Source of the DNA: Endocalyx cinctus
Taxonomy: Eukaryota > Ascomycota > Sordariomycetes > Amphisphaeriales > Apiosporaceae
Assembly: GCA_001600455.1 (NCBI GenBank)
Contig: BCKC01000006.1
Span: 3,472,001-3,536,000 of the forward strand
Direction: 5' to 3'
Length of the DNA: 64,000 bases
Shown: positions 23,342 through 34,859 of the stretch, piece by piece
Layout: each line of letters starts with the position of its first letter
How positions within the stretch are numbered: the stretch's first letter is position 1
Translations under genes and position numbers: made by a program
Notes under the pieces: generated by a model
What the model was told of the DNA's origin: nothing
Database searches by the model: none
Seen by the model: the letters and a program-made list of their open reading frames with translations, nothing else

Positions 23342-26300
23342 TCAATATTCTCCCTCTTCTAGTGCGATAGTTTCGTTCGAATCGCCTACAGAATAAGCGA
23401 TATCCTCGTTTCCTCCCGTAGATGGCAGGCCGTCCAGTTGGTCGACGGGAGAGACGTTGTCGCTAGTAGAGGAACTTTCTAGCTCGTTAATAGATGTCAT
23501 GGCTCGGCAGAGCTTATCCATCTCGCGCTTAAGCTGCTCTCGCAGTTTTGCGGTATGCTGATCTTCCTCCATGAGTTGGTTATACACAGCTGGGTCTAGA
23601 AAGAAAGTATGTTATTAGCTCCGCGAAGATGTAGGGGTTGAGAGGAGGGGTAAAGAACTGACCGGCCCTTCCAAAGACACCCAATTTCTGGTCCATAAAG
23701 ATATCGAGGCCAGACTCCAATATAGTTCGAAACAACGTCGCGTTCACGTTCATAGTAACACTTTCTACAAACCTAACAGCGGCTGTCATGTAATACCCGC
23801 GTACCCACCCAGCCACCTCTAACTCCGTTTCATACGGATCCTTGCCGATCTTAGGAAGCTGTGCTGCAATCATCTTGCGTTCCTCAAGTTTCTCGTGCTC
23901 TGATTTATTCTCCAGGCTGGTAATCTTGTAATCCAGAGGAATAAGTAGGACCGCCTTGAGCCGGTGTAAGGACCGTACTCGGCGTAACTGTTCCATCTCT
24001 TCGAAACGATATTGTGTAAAGGCCCCTTCATTTTGCATATAAACACGATACGTCTCCTCATCGTATTTGTCCGATAGCCGACCCCTTTGGCTCCCGACGA
24101 CGTCGTCGAGGAATTCTTTTAGGTAAGTCCTACACTGTTTAAAGATGAGACGCCGTCGAAGACTACCTAAGGATTCTTCCAAGGCTTGGTTAGAGATCTC
24201 TTCGAGTAGCTCGGCCGTTTTATCGATGTATGTGTTTAATGGCTCCTTCCACTTTCTCACCGATTTTAGGCACATCTCGGTCCGAACTTCGACGGGAACT
24301 AGATCATTGGGCATTCCCGGAGTCTTTTTCCTCATAATATCACTTCTGATATCTTTGATATCCATGCTCATTCGACCGAGATTAAAGTAGCGGACGAAGG
24401 GGCTTGTTCGGTCTAAGGCGAACGCCGGCGATGGAGATGGACGCAAGACTATAGGTCCGACGATATCTTCAGCTTTGACGGGTGTCAAGGGTGTTGACCC
24501 AGGTTCCTGGCGAACGCGTTTGCTTGGCGTACCACGCACGGTCGAGTCATTTGGGCGAGGTCGTTTTGACGGAGTACTTATACTGACCTCCGTATCGTTA
24601 TCCGACGAGATGTCGATGTGAGTGTCGTCCTTAACCCGACAGGTCGGTTTCATCTTCAGGATGCAGGCTTGGAATTGATCGTTAAGTCTATTCCACCTAG
24701 CCGAAAATTCGGAGTCGTTGATCGCCGTCTTCATCTGTTGAAGAAAATTGAATAGGCTTTTCTTCACCTCGTGCTCCACGTTGTTAGGAAGCTCAGGTAA
24801 GGCCTTCAATTGCCGTTCGATATCATAGAGGCGATTGGAAATTTTTGTTTTGATAGACGGGAGACTTCTAGAAAATGCATTCCCGAGCACGACCGAGATA
24901 TACTCCCTTAACAACTCCACGCCGCAGCGGTCGGTGTAGTCGGCGAACTCCGCGGGCCAGGAGCTAACCTCTCGAGAAAAGAACAGGTTCTCCCACCTCG
25001 AGGCGTTATCTAGGAGCTGATCGGGCGGTCGGGACGTCGCAAAAAAGCCGTGTCCAACTCGGTATTTGGTGCCGCGGAACATAGCGAGCCATTGAGATTC
25101 ATCGCCCGGCGCTAACTTATCCGCTTTGGTGATTATTCCAATCGTTCGATTCTCAGCGTCGACCTCTCGGATCATTCCAAGAGAAATAGAGTTTTCGGGG
25201 TCTGTGTTCATTGGCAGGGCCCACATGATGATAGCCTTCTGACGACGAATGTAGTGACGGGTCAGATTCTTGACCACTTCCACAACATAGGCATCTTTCT
25301 GCCTGTCAGGCGACAAGAAGACACCGGGAAGGTCGTAAAAACTTAGGTCAGGAAGCCCTGGTCCCTTTATCTCGAGCGCCACAATATTAGGGGAGAACTG
25401 AGCGTCCGTATCGGCGGCGGCAGCTTTGGGGGGAAAAAAAAGAATGTTAGCGAGATGCCTTATACCTATTGATTTCGACTGTTTACTTACTGGCTATTTC
25501 GCTTTCTTTGGCAACAGCACCTTCGCCTGGGATGAACAGCTCATGCGCTCGGTTATGATTGAGCACAGCAATTTGCGCCCATCGAAGTACCTCTTCAATC
25601 TCTTGAGGATCATAGATGGTCTTGAATATTTTGATGTCACGGTGAGGCTTCTTCACCCACGGCGGAAATGGGTTGTTCTTCGTTACATCCGACATATTGA
25701 TAGTACCATTAGGCGGAGGTTTGAAATCGTAGTCCTGCTGTAAGGAAACTGTACAACTCCAATGTGAGTTGTTGCTACCTATTAGACGAATGTGAAGAGG
25801 GCAGCGTGTGCAGACACCTGCGCTCCGAGGAAGGCTGACTCTAGCGAGGCCGGACATTAGGGACGACTTCCCCGACGACTGATCACCCACGAGGACCAGC
25901 TCCGGCAGGGCGGCGACATGGGAGACTCCAAGTTGTTGCAAGTCTCCGAGCGTATCGTTACATGCCTTGAGTTTCATGCCAATATGGGTAAAACTAGGAT
26001 GGGCGAAGCTCTGCTGAGCAAAGCTGGTATCTGCATTGACCGACGCAGCAGGTGAACCCTCACTGCAGCTGGGCTGCCTGTTTCTCATTTCCAGGAAAAT
26101 AGGGTCATCCTCTCGAGGTTGCCAGGTTTCGGCACTTGCTATAATCGTACCGGTTAGTAATAATTTAGCCATTGGGAAAAGATGAACTTACGAGCATGAG
26201 ACCGGGCGAAAGAATTAGCGGCGATAGAGCTGGCGTCGATACTTGTGTCTTCGCGACGTCGACTCTTCGCCCGTTTGCGGGAAGGGGGTGAAGGTGGACC

Positions 26301-26369
26301 CATAACGCTCGGATCAGGCGATACGATACTCTCGATGACCGGCTCCCGTTTTACTCTCATTCGACTCAT
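23342..26369 (-). CDS. Dynamin-like GTPase with NLS-like N terminus and charged stalk insert
   Basis: Exons (minus) 26369-26192, 26138-25491, 25423-23663 and 23595-23342, 946 aa. All introns are in phase 1. GTPase motifs: G1 GDQSSGKSS (144-152), switch I CTRCP, G3 DLPG (306-309), G4 TKAD (374-377). A long helical middle/stalk follows, with a GED-like tail (about 870-910). There is no PH or transmembrane segment, so it belongs to the Mx/fungal dynamin-like class rather than classical dynamin. Unusual parts are PPSRKRAKSRRRED near the N terminus (bipartite-type NLS) and an insert at about 540-615 within the stalk. The insert holds HIDISSDNDTE (resembling a SUMO-interacting motif) and two TPSKR repeats. 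Family role is GTP-driven oligomerisation on membranes or other polymers; the nuclear features are inference. The C terminus is acidic and Ser/Thr-rich. Confidence 0.88.
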
Positions 26370-26614
26370 TTTGACTTTATTTCTCTTGTGAAAAAAATTA
26401 AGGAAAAAAAAAAAAAGAAAAGAAAATTAAAAAAGACGAATGAGAATGCCTTAAAATAGATAGGCAGGTGAAGGGCACGATGTATTGTTACAAGAATTAA
26501 TCTTCAATGATATAGTAGATAGGTGTTGATCCTAATATATCAGGCATCCAGCATACACACCATAAAGTAAAAAAGAAGTGGGAATAGAAGAGGGAAGGAT
26601 GGAGTGGTAAAACA

Positions 26615-26645
<31 letters not shown>

Positions 26646-28038
26646 GTAAACCCCAAAGCGTATTTGTATATCGTGTATCACGTAAGTGGTAGTTGACGTA
26701 GAAAATACAGAGGTAATCCCAACAATGTTATTGATATAAAAGAATAGTGAAAAGAACGAACAAAATGAAGAGTAAAGTGAAGAAAATGGGAAAAGAGGAA
26801 AGAACTAAGGTGAAAAAAAGAGAAATGTGTCAGTATTGATGAAAATGTGATGGTGAAGGTATCATCACTACGACAACTGCGACTGTAGATAATAAATGTT
26901 AGTAATTAGTATGATATACCCTGTCAAACACTATCATAAATAATCTCAATTCAACGAAGTCGAAGCGTATATCCTTCCATGGATCTAGGTGGCTGGTAGT
27001 GGGGTTTTCGATGATCCTAGCGGATATGACTGTTCTCGTAGCAGGATGATTGGTTCTTCTCGTTCAAAAAGGCAATTCACATCTTCTCATACAAAACTGT
27101 ATGGTCCAGCGTGAATTCTACGCAGTACGATCATTTCACTCTATATCCTACCCTTTCTTATATCCCTTACCTAGTTGAACCAATACTATCCAGTCTCATG
27201 TATCAAGGTAATATAAAAATATACTTTTAGGCATATACCACACGCACTACTACCTACCTACGTATACACAGTGCTGTCTGCGTAGAATACCTTTCTTGTT
27301 TGTTATCAGTTTCCCATCGGTGGGTACAATACTTAGTAACCATGTATCTGTATATCCCCTTTTACTACTCCGTAAGAGGTAGGATATATACCTAGATAGT
27401 ATACAATAGTACAAATGGAGAAATGTTGAAAGCATACCCCGAGTATACATAAACACCAAGTATCAGATGTAAAGCTTATCGTATACACGTATGAAAAAAC
27501 CATTTACTACTTGCCTGCTAGAAATGGTACATGACGGCAAGAATTATGATATTAAGTACATAATACATGGTTATTGCTTATTAGTGCATTCAAGACAGGG
27601 AAGCACATTGGAGGTACTTTAGCATATCAATATATACCGAGTCATCTGCAACATGATAGTTCTAGACACCAATACTCCTACTTTCGAATCCAAGACTATG
27701 TCTAATACTAAAGGCTACGTAGGTATCATAGAAGTAATAATAGCAACCTCATCTCAGTCCATGTTTCAACATATGTACAATCTGCTGAAAAATGAATAAT
27801 AGTGGTAGAATAACGAGTTACCTAGTAGTATAATGTTAAAAACTTGCGAAGGAAAGCCATCCACTTGCTACGTCTCCAAAGATATCCATCGAAGTATACC
27901 TAGGTATCGAATCAATTGGTTCCTAAGTCAAAACTCAAAAGAGAGAGAAAAAAGAGTCAGGCCAAGGAAACGTGTATGACCAAGACATGTTGATTTGAAT
28001 CTTTCCTTTCATTATTTTATCTGTAAAGTCATCGTCAG
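26370..28038. other. Intergenic region of 1.7 kb
   Basis: A-rich around 26400-26640, including an uninterrupted run of about 30 A ending at 26640. The promoter of the dynamin-like gene is at the left; the 3' flank of the PAP2 gene is at the right. No exon is recognised. One exact TACTCCGTA motif lies at 27366-27374. Confidence 0.5.
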
Positions 28039-29086
28039 CTACGGCGCATCTCGTTCGTTTCTCAAATTGTCCATCTCATACCCAGATATAATATTCCGTC
28101 CAAGGATCGGTCCACCCTCTTCTTCATCTCGAACTCTCCTCCAACCATCACGGTCCCTTTCCCTGTCGTCCATTTCTTTCCCGGGCGTCGGGTACGGCTC
28201 GTCGCAATCTCGGCTGCTCAGTCTGGGCCAGTATCTCCGATAGCTCCAATACCCTACCGTAAATCCCAAAAGCGAGCCGACGCAGACGTCATAAACATCA
28301 TGTCGATAATCCTGGCATCGACTTATGGCGATCATGGCGGCACCCACCAGGGGCGCAAGGCAGATTAACGACCGACCTAGGTCGTTCTTATTACGGAAAA
28401 TGCGTAATTGACCAGCCATAAAAAGGGCTAAGTAGCCCAATCCGCTGAAAGAAAAACTCGAATGACCCGAGGGAAAGGACCGCCATCCGTCGTGCAGAGT
28501 ATGGTGGTCTGTTTCGGTGCAGACCTCAAAGGTCACTAGGGTATCCTTCTTCGTACCCGCGGCCGGTTTACAGCGAGAGATGAGATCCGGCCTCGGTCTG
28601 CCCACCATGTTCTTCACGATATCGGTAAGGAAAGAAGCAAGTATCAAAGCAATAGCGAGCCCAAGAATAGTATTATGGTGTTTGTGGAAGGAGGCGCGCG
28701 TAACGCTGTTGTATAGAATGACGACGCCGAGGGGTATGAAAAGAGCGTAAACGAAATTGAGCCATACCGGAACTCTTTCGATTTCGGCGTGAGGGTAGGC
28801 TATGTTTAAATTATTGATGAAGAACATGCGATGGAAAGGCTCGACTAGGAATTGGATGAGGAGGTAAGCCGTTAGGAGGCCGGCGAAGCCTATATAGTCG
28901 GGCGCATAAGATTGCTGTGGGCAGATGAAGGAGTTTGTGTTAGCTTCAGTAAACGCAGTGTATATTTGTATACATATGAGCCAAATTTAGATGCTACATA
29001 TGTTGGTAGCCACGTACAGTCCAAAATCTATTCAAAGATGCTAGGATACCGGTCCCATCTCGATTAGTGTCACGACGAGGTGCCAT
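28039..29086 (-). CDS. PAP2-family lipid phosphatase (DPP1/LPP-like)
   Basis: Exons (minus) 29086-29018 and 28914-28039, intron 103 nt (GTACGT...CACAG), phase 0, 314 aa. The first exon gives 23 residues ahead of the first membrane helix. All three phosphatase signatures are present: K124-x6-RP (KNMVGRPRP), PSGH at 171-174, and SR-x5-H-x3-D (SRCQDYRHDVYD; R222, H228, D232). About six hydrophobic helices are spaced as in the family. Such enzymes remove phosphate from diacylglycerol pyrophosphate, phosphatidate and related lipids at vacuolar, Golgi or ER membranes. The C-terminal tail is cytosolic, charged and has a YEMDNL motif. It is divergent from the WW/FF gene, sharing a 760-bp promoter region. 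Confidence 0.93.
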
Positions 29087-29848
29087 TATAGAGAGTCACC
29101 TTCTGCGTAAACTTTTGAAAATGTTCCACAACATTACCATAAGGGAAAAAACAATTATATTATTTTAACTTAATGAATGATTGGAAATCGAGGCAAACTC
29201 GAGGCAGAAAGTAGAGAAATAACTGTCGCGTGTTACCTCGAAAGAGTTGGAGGAAATTGGGATGAAGTTAACGATAGCGTAATAATGTACAGAGTACAGA
29301 GTACAGTACTGTACATAGCCAGTTTAAACGCTAGCCTAATACCTTCACTGCGGTATGCAGATCCCTTTGAAGTACCTAACCTAACTGCCTAACCAGCTAA
29401 CCTAAAAAGCTTTAGGTTAGTTCTACTCTGTACTTCAATAACGGGTAAAGACGAATTAAAACAGTTATCGATATACCTGCCAGCCTGCCTAGGTAGCGCT
29501 AGGTACTAGGTAAGATACCGGCGCCATAGGCTTTAAGTAAGTATTCACAAGTACTTTGGTAGTAATGCGACACGCTAATTGATACTCTACGTATACTGTT
29601 ATTTGCAGTAAGTAGTACAGCTGATAAGGTACAGAACTTCTATTACTGTTTTTTTTTTTTTTTTTTTTGGAATTTCATTTATTTTGCTATCTTTGTTTTT
29701 TATCATCAATACTTATTCAAGTTTGCGCTGTCCAGTACCAGTTCACTACGCAGTTTTCAGGAGAATAACATTCTGTTCTTAGATATAAAAAAAAAAAGAA
29801 ATCGAATATTTTATAAATTTCGTTGAGTAGCATCAAATAACCATTGGT
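29087..29848. promoter_or_regulatory. Divergent promoter region between the PAP2 and WW/FF genes
   Basis: The 762 bp separate two divergent start codons. It contains TACAGAGTACAGAGTACAGTACTGTAC near 29288, a CTAGGTA-rich island at 29478-29520, and a T18 run from 29650. It must serve both genes. Confidence 0.6.
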
Positions 29849-31633
29849 ATGCTCAAATCTACATATAAACCCTCAGCAAATCCTTTGCCTCCACTTCCGC
29901 CAGGCTGGTCTGAGCATAAAGCTCCCACAGGGCATACCTACTACTATAACGAAGCGACAAAAGAATCAACATACACGAGACCAGGGCTTCAACAACCTCC
30001 ATTACCACAGCCACCTAAAGATCCTCATTCAAGTTTCGCTCAGTATTCTTCCGTGCCAAATCTTTCCGATCCCGCCACCGCCAATGCCTTCCTCGCCCAG
30101 TATGACCCCTCTAGAAAACGACCGGCGCAACACCAAAATCAAGGTCGTGGGGGACATCGCGGGTCGACCGATGGTAGAGAAAACAGGCCGCGACCACAGC
30201 CAAACGACAAACCAAAGTACAAAGTAGCTATCCCCGGCTGCGAACCATGGCTTTTAGTATACACCAAATACGGTCGCCGCTTTGCGTACAACCCAGTCAA
30301 GAATGCTAGTTACTGGCGTATACCCGAAAAGTTAACGCAAGGAATCATAGATTTGGATATCAAAGGTATCAAGGAGAAGGCTACGGGGTCAGCTGAGGCA
30401 TCACAAGCTCCTAAGGAAAATACCGAGCCGCAGGCCGATGAGGACGAGTCCGACCAAGACCATCGAGATGAACAATACGAATTGGGCTCCGACGAGGAGG
30501 AAGTTGAGGTGACGGACGACGAGGATGAAAATAATGGTACTGATGACCGTGATGTAGATGATGCCGGTTCTAATGTGGCGGGTGATGACGGTGATGGACA
30601 TCGCTCTAAGCGCCAACGTACTGAAGATCCTACCGAGGGCATGCCTGTCGAATTCAACGAAGACGATATTGCCTTCCAACTCCAAGCGATGGGTCAGGAG
30701 TATGGTCTCGATCCCGGCGAATACGATGATGGACATCCCGAAGATTGGCCCGAGGGCGCCGAGGGTGATATCTTGTCAGACGAAGATGCCCGAGAGTTGT
30801 TTAAGGACTTACTGGACGATTTTGGTATAAACCCTTACTCGTCCTGGGATAAACTCATCGAGGAAGGGAAGATCATCGACGATTCTCGTTACACCATCTT
30901 GAACACGATGAAGTTGCGTAAAGAAGTATGGGAAGAATGGAGTCGCGCTAAGATACAACTCCTCAAAGAACAGCGTGCAAAACAAGAGAAGAAGGACCCA
31001 CGGATACCGTATATAGCTTTTCTCCAGGAGAAAGCAAGTCCAAAACTATACTGGCCAGAATTCAGGCGTAAATATAAAAGAGAAGGTCCCATGCGGGACA
31101 CGTCTCTCAACGACCGCGACAGGGAGAAGTGGTATCGCGAATACATCAGCCGACTCAAATTACCCCAAGACACGTTAAAGAAAGACCTGACGGCCCTGTT
31201 AAGAAGTCTGCCCCTCCGCACGCTCAACAGCCAGACATCTCTACATAATCTCCCCGCTCAGATCCTCTCAGACCTGCGCTACATCTCTCTCGACCCCGAG
31301 ACCCGCGATCCCCTTATAGAAGCATACATCCAGACGCTAGGGGCGCCACCGGAAGATGCCGACGCGGACCTCGCAGATGAGGCGAAGCAAAAGGCTGCCG
31401 AGGAGAGGAGGAAACGCGAAAAAGCTCTTCGGGATCGAGAGAGGATTGTCGCAGAAGAGAAGAAGCGGCATCAGAAGGAACTCGAATTCGGCAGGCGTGC
31501 GCTCAGGGGTGAAGAACGCGTGCTAGAATTGGCGGATCGAGTAGGGAAAAGGGGACTGGAGAGCCAGCTGTTGGCGGCGAAGAAGATGACAGAGAGTGAG
31601 GCTAAAGCCGAGGATAAAGCTGAAGAACAGTAG
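29849..31633 (+). CDS. WW- and FF-domain protein, URN1/TCERG1-like splicing or transcription factor
   Basis: Intronless, 594 aa. The N-terminal WW domain (about 14-46) has PPGWSEHKAPTGHTYYYNE, with the second signature Trp replaced by Tyr in STYTRP, as is common in this fungal family. Next come a Pro-rich linker, a conserved block with a WW-like layout (GCEPWLLVYTKYGRRFAYNP), an acidic region (DEDESDQDHRDEQ, DEEEVEVTDDEDE), and an FF domain at about 312-370 (LFKDLLDDFGINPYSSWDKL). A second degenerate FF lies at about 385-440 (IPYIAFLQEKASPKLYWPEF). The C terminus is a Lys/Glu/Arg-rich coiled coil. In yeasts, Urn1 and related proteins associate with the spliceosome; TCERG1 couples splicing with elongation. 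A nuclear role is inferred from the family. Confidence 0.88.
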   Translation: MLKSTYKPSANPLPPLPPGWSEHKAPTGHTYYYNEATKESTYTRPGLQQPPLPQPPKDPHSSFAQYSSVPNLSDPATANAFLAQYDPSRKRPAQHQNQGRGGHRGSTDGRENRPRPQPNDKPKYKVAIPGCEPWLLVYTKYGRRFAYNPVKNASYWRIPEKLTQGIIDLDIKGIKEKATGSAEASQAPKENTEPQADEDESDQDHRDEQYELGSDEEEVEVTDDEDENNGTDDRDVDDAGSNVAGDDGDGHRSKRQRTEDPTEGMPVEFNEDDIAFQLQAMGQEYGLDPGEYDDGHPEDWPEGAEGDILSDEDARELFKDLLDDFGINPYSSWDKLIEEGKIIDDSRYTILNTMKLRKEVWEEWSRAKIQLLKEQRAKQEKKDPRIPYIAFLQEKASPKLYWPEFRRKYKREGPMRDTSLNDRDREKWYREYISRLKLPQDTLKKDLTALLRSLPLRTLNSQTSLHNLPAQILSDLRYISLDPETRDPLIEAYIQTLGAPPEDADADLADEAKQKAAEERRKREKALRDRERIVAEEKKRHQKELEFGRRALRGEERVLELADRVGKRGLESQLLAAKKMTESEAKAEDKAEEQ

Positions 31634-31845
31634 CGAGAGACCTATACATTATGTATAAGATCTTTCTCCCTTGTAATTAAGAGCATGCCTAGAAAAAATT
31701 CAAGTCATAATACTAGTATCATATTGAGAAGACAAATGTGTTCGCATTCAGCAAACAAGAACAAACAAACCCCCCTCCCCTCCAAAAAAAAAAAAAAAAA
31801 AAAAAAACTGCCCCTATAACCACACTCGTTTCAAATATCCTCGTG
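31634..31845. terminator. Convergent 3' intergenic segment with A25 run
   Basis: The 212 bp separate the stop codons of convergent genes. An AAGAGCATGCC segment and a run of about 25 A (31783-31807) preceded by CCCCTCCCCTCC are visible. Both transcripts must end here or overlap. Confidence 0.5.
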
Positions 31846-32980
31846 CTAGACATATTTACGCAAAATGCTCAATATCTCCTGCCACGTCTCCTGCGCTATC
31901 GTCTTACCTCGCTCGCTATCCACAAATTTGCTATCCCTAATGTGCATAGATAATGGTCAGAAATCGTCTTTTTTGTCTCCTCATCTCAAAAAGGAGGAGA
32001 GGAGAAGACAGCACTTACGAGTAAACCCGATCATCCCTCCACAACATTCCCATACTCTCCTTCCCCGCGCACGTAGCACTCACCAGCGAACGGCCTCCCT
32101 GCTCCGCCGTCCTCGCCAACGCCGCCTGCATCACGCCCGTGGCCAACTTAGCCGCCGGCGAGAAATCGCGTCCCAGATCCGTCCGGCACAGGCCCGAGCA
32201 CGCCGCGTTGACGATCACGCGGTCCGGATCGCACCGTCCGGCGACTCCGCGCATCGCGAAGTACGCGGCTAGCTTCGTCAGCGCGTAATGGCGCCTGGCG
32301 TCGTACGTTTTCGGTTCCCCCAAGTACCGCGGCAGAGACGTCCCGGCCGGGAGCCAGGACGATTCCACCTCGTGGTGGCCTACGCTGTTGGTGAACGTGA
32401 GGCGGGCCGGGTCCGACGACTTCCACTTTTCGGGGACGTCGCGCGAAGGGCGATTTAGCAGAGGGAGTAGCGATAGGCCTAGCAGCGCCGTCGATAGCAC
32501 GTTGACTTGCACCGTATACTCGTACCCGTGCTCGCCGGCCGTCCACCCGGGCTTCGCGGCCCCGGCGTTGAGGAGAGCGACGTCGAGACGGTCGTCTTCC
32601 CCTAGCAGGCGTGTCATCTCGGAGACGAACTTCTCGACCGACGGGAACGAGCTCATATCGAGCTCGAGAACGACGATCTGCCCCTCGGATATCTCGGAGG
32701 CGGAAGCGGCGAGGATCTTCTCTTTGGCCGCTACGCCTTTGGACACGGTGCGTACCCCGAGGATGAGCCGCGAGCACCCGAGCGACGCGTACTTGAGCGC
32801 CGCTTGGAATCCTAGACCCGTGTTGGATCCGGTCACTAGCACGGTCTTGCCGGCGAAGGAAGTGGAAGGGTCGGATGGGGGGTTCCGCGCCTCGCGGTAC
32901 ATCCTCTTGAGTTGCTGAAGCCCGGGTGGTGGCCATTCAGGTGACGGCCAGTTGGAGGGAACTTCATTTTGGACGGACAT
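31846..32980 (-). CDS. Short-chain dehydrogenase/reductase (SDR)
   Basis: Exons (minus) 32980-32019 and 31936-31846, 350 aa. The intron (GTAAGT...TTAG, 82 nt) follows RDDRVY and adds a 30-residue helical tail ending LSILRKYV. Without splicing the protein stops just after the conserved C-terminal motif. Cofactor site TGSNTGLG (50-57), NAG (138-140), probable catalytic Ser199, and YALTK with Tyr232 and Lys236: the classical SDR triad. The basic residue at LGVR after strand 2 suggests NADP(H). The closest type is the retinol-dehydrogenase-like/WW-oxidoreductase-like fungal SDRs. The substrate is unknown. GC content in the first exon is high enough to leave long open frames on the other strand, which are not genes. 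Confidence 0.9.
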
Positions 32981-33906
32981 CTTTCAAGGCTTTTTATGAG
33001 GTTGTTGAGATTGTCTTTTCTAGAGAAATGGGCAGCTAGACTTGATTTCGTGCGGTTGGTTATAATATTCTGTTCAAAATGTCTCGCAGAAGACAGGAGG
33101 ACTGGTCCTGTCTTATATCCTCAATATAGTTCCATCGTCGTTACGGTAATACAGCTATTCATCCAAGCAATCTCATTATTTTCCGCTTCGAAACCCGGCG
33201 TGCTGCGGCCGACACGCCCCAAGTCGAAGGGTTCGCGCTCGATACTTTCATCCAAGTTTGTACCGCGTCCGAGCAGACAAGAAAAGTTTCCATACTCAAG
33301 AGATTTCACATCTTCGCCTCGTATGGTCGATTCGATAATCTAAAAAATCCAAAAATCGACGTCGGCGACTTTTCGTATTTCTGAAATGATAGCTGTGTCT
33401 GACTAGGAGAAGACATCACCTCGGACTCGGCACATTGACAAGTGCGAAGAATCATCAATTTGTGGGGCGTGGCTCGGCACCCCTTTTCGTGATGATACAC
33501 AGTAAGAAGATCTGGATCATTCACATCCATGGATTGGAGGACCGCACTAGCAATCATATACATAATAAACGTACATATAATGCTTTACGAGCCGAATCCA
33601 TGGGTTATTAGCGCGAATCCGCCACACATATTATGCCGTTTTTGGTTCAAGTACAACTCGGGATCGATCCATCATGGCAGGCCATCAAAAATCACGAAGC
33701 CATAAGTAACGTGAAATAATATGCTGACATGACTTGGTTTAACTTCACTTTTTTCTTTTTCTTTGCCTAAGCTAATGATCAAGAGCGACGGTATCTAATA
33801 ATATGGGATGTTCGGAATCAGCGGGACCTCGTAAACATCCATCGAACGCCTCTTTCTTCCCCGCATATTATTATTACAATTTACCCTTGGGGTCCACGCT
33901 ATCTAG
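32981..33906. other. Promoter of the SDR gene and 3' flank of the dienelactone hydrolase gene
   Basis: A GC-rich block near 33190-33270 contrasts with the surrounding AT-rich DNA and contains a 22-bp dyad. An open stretch on the minus strand (33306-33563) has no recognisable similarity. Confidence 0.5.
33197..33218. promoter_or_regulatory. GGCGTG-N10-CACGCC dyad in the SDR promoter
   Basis: GGCGTG at 33197-33202 and CACGCC at 33213-33218 are perfect inverted arms around CTGCGGCCGA, which itself contains CGG and CCG. The dyad lies about 220 bp upstream of the SDR start codon. Zn2Cys6 activators bind CGG/CCG dyads, so a regulatory role is plausible but only inferred. Confidence 0.35.
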
Positions 33907-34257
33907 TCACAACAAGTGCTCGTTGAACCAAGCAACGGCCTGGAGGAAAGCCTGCTCCTTTGCCCACTTGATCTCTTTCTTGGAAATGTCGCCACGAACG
34001 GAGAAACCGTGCTCGACGCCGGAGAACAGGTTGATTTGCCACGGGAGACCGCTCTTCCTGAGGATCTCTTCCGACTTGTAGCGCTTCTCGACCGGGAAGA
34101 TACCGTCGGTCTCGGCGGCCGCGATGGATAGGGGGGCCTTGAAACCCTCGAGTTCGTCCTCGTCGACGAAAGAGGGGTGGGCCATGTATCCGACGTTGAT
34201 GCCGCTCTTAAAGTGGCGGGCGACGTACTAGACCAAAATGATCGATATCAGTCTCGA

Positions 34258-34293
<36 letters not shown>

Positions 34294-34859
34294 GTTTTTT
34301 GCCTTTCTACGTAGGTATACATACCTTGGCGCCGAAGCAGTAACCGGCAGCTCCGATCTTCTTCATGCCTTTCTCTTCCTTCAAAAACTTGATGGCCTCG
34401 ACGATGATAGGATCGACGGACTCCTTGGTGTGAGGGTTATCGCCGCTGGTGCCCTTAGTGAGCCAGCTCATAACGTCGAAGCCCTCCGGAGGGTTGACGG
34501 GCGCGGGGTCACCCCTGAACAAATCGACGATGAGAGTGGTGTAGCCGTTGGCGGCGAATTGGTCGGCGATCAGCATCGAGTTGGACCATATTCCGAAGAT
34601 GTCCTGGATGTAGAGGACGGCGGTGTCCTTGTGGGCTACGGAGGGATCGGCAGTAGCAATGTAGGCATCGTGGGCGCCGACCTTGATATGCGCACCCTTG
34701 GTCTCTCCTCTAAAAAAACGATTTTTAAGGAAAAATAGTTAGTGAGTGATTAATTAGCGGGAATGATGTAACGCCAAGGTTAGACCCTAGATAAAACCCC
34801 AAAACTTACTCATGCTTGACACCGACGATGCAGCACGCTCCGGGAGGGTTGGAAGCCAT
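33907..34859 (-). CDS. Dienelactone hydrolase family protein
   Basis: Exons (minus) 34859-34810, 34709-34325 and 34227-33907, 251 aa. Introns are 100 and 97 nt with GTAAGT and GTATGT donors. Catalytic triad in the family order: Cys141 (AGYCFGAK), Asp186 (ETDGIFP) and His218 (GVEHGFSVRG). The N-terminal ACC-IVGVKHEG and DIFGI blocks are typical of fungal cytosolic dienelactone hydrolases (AIM2-like). Family enzymes hydrolyse enol-lactones in aromatic degradation; many fungal members have no proven substrate. There is no signal peptide. The second intron carries a 30-nt homopolymer. Confidence 0.93.
34262..34291. repeat. T30 homopolymer in an intron of the dienelactone hydrolase gene
   Basis: A run of 30 T on the plus strand, so the transcript of this minus-strand gene has A30 inside its second intron. 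It is the longest pure homopolymer in the window by eye. Oligo-dT priming on it could give false 3' ends. Confidence 0.9.

Noticed and set aside
32148..32936. Long open frame on the same strand as the SDR gene but in another frame (262 codons)
   Set aside because: It is Arg/Pro/Gly-rich and lies wholly inside the SDR first exon. It is a by-product of high GC content; the SDR frame has all catalytic motifs.
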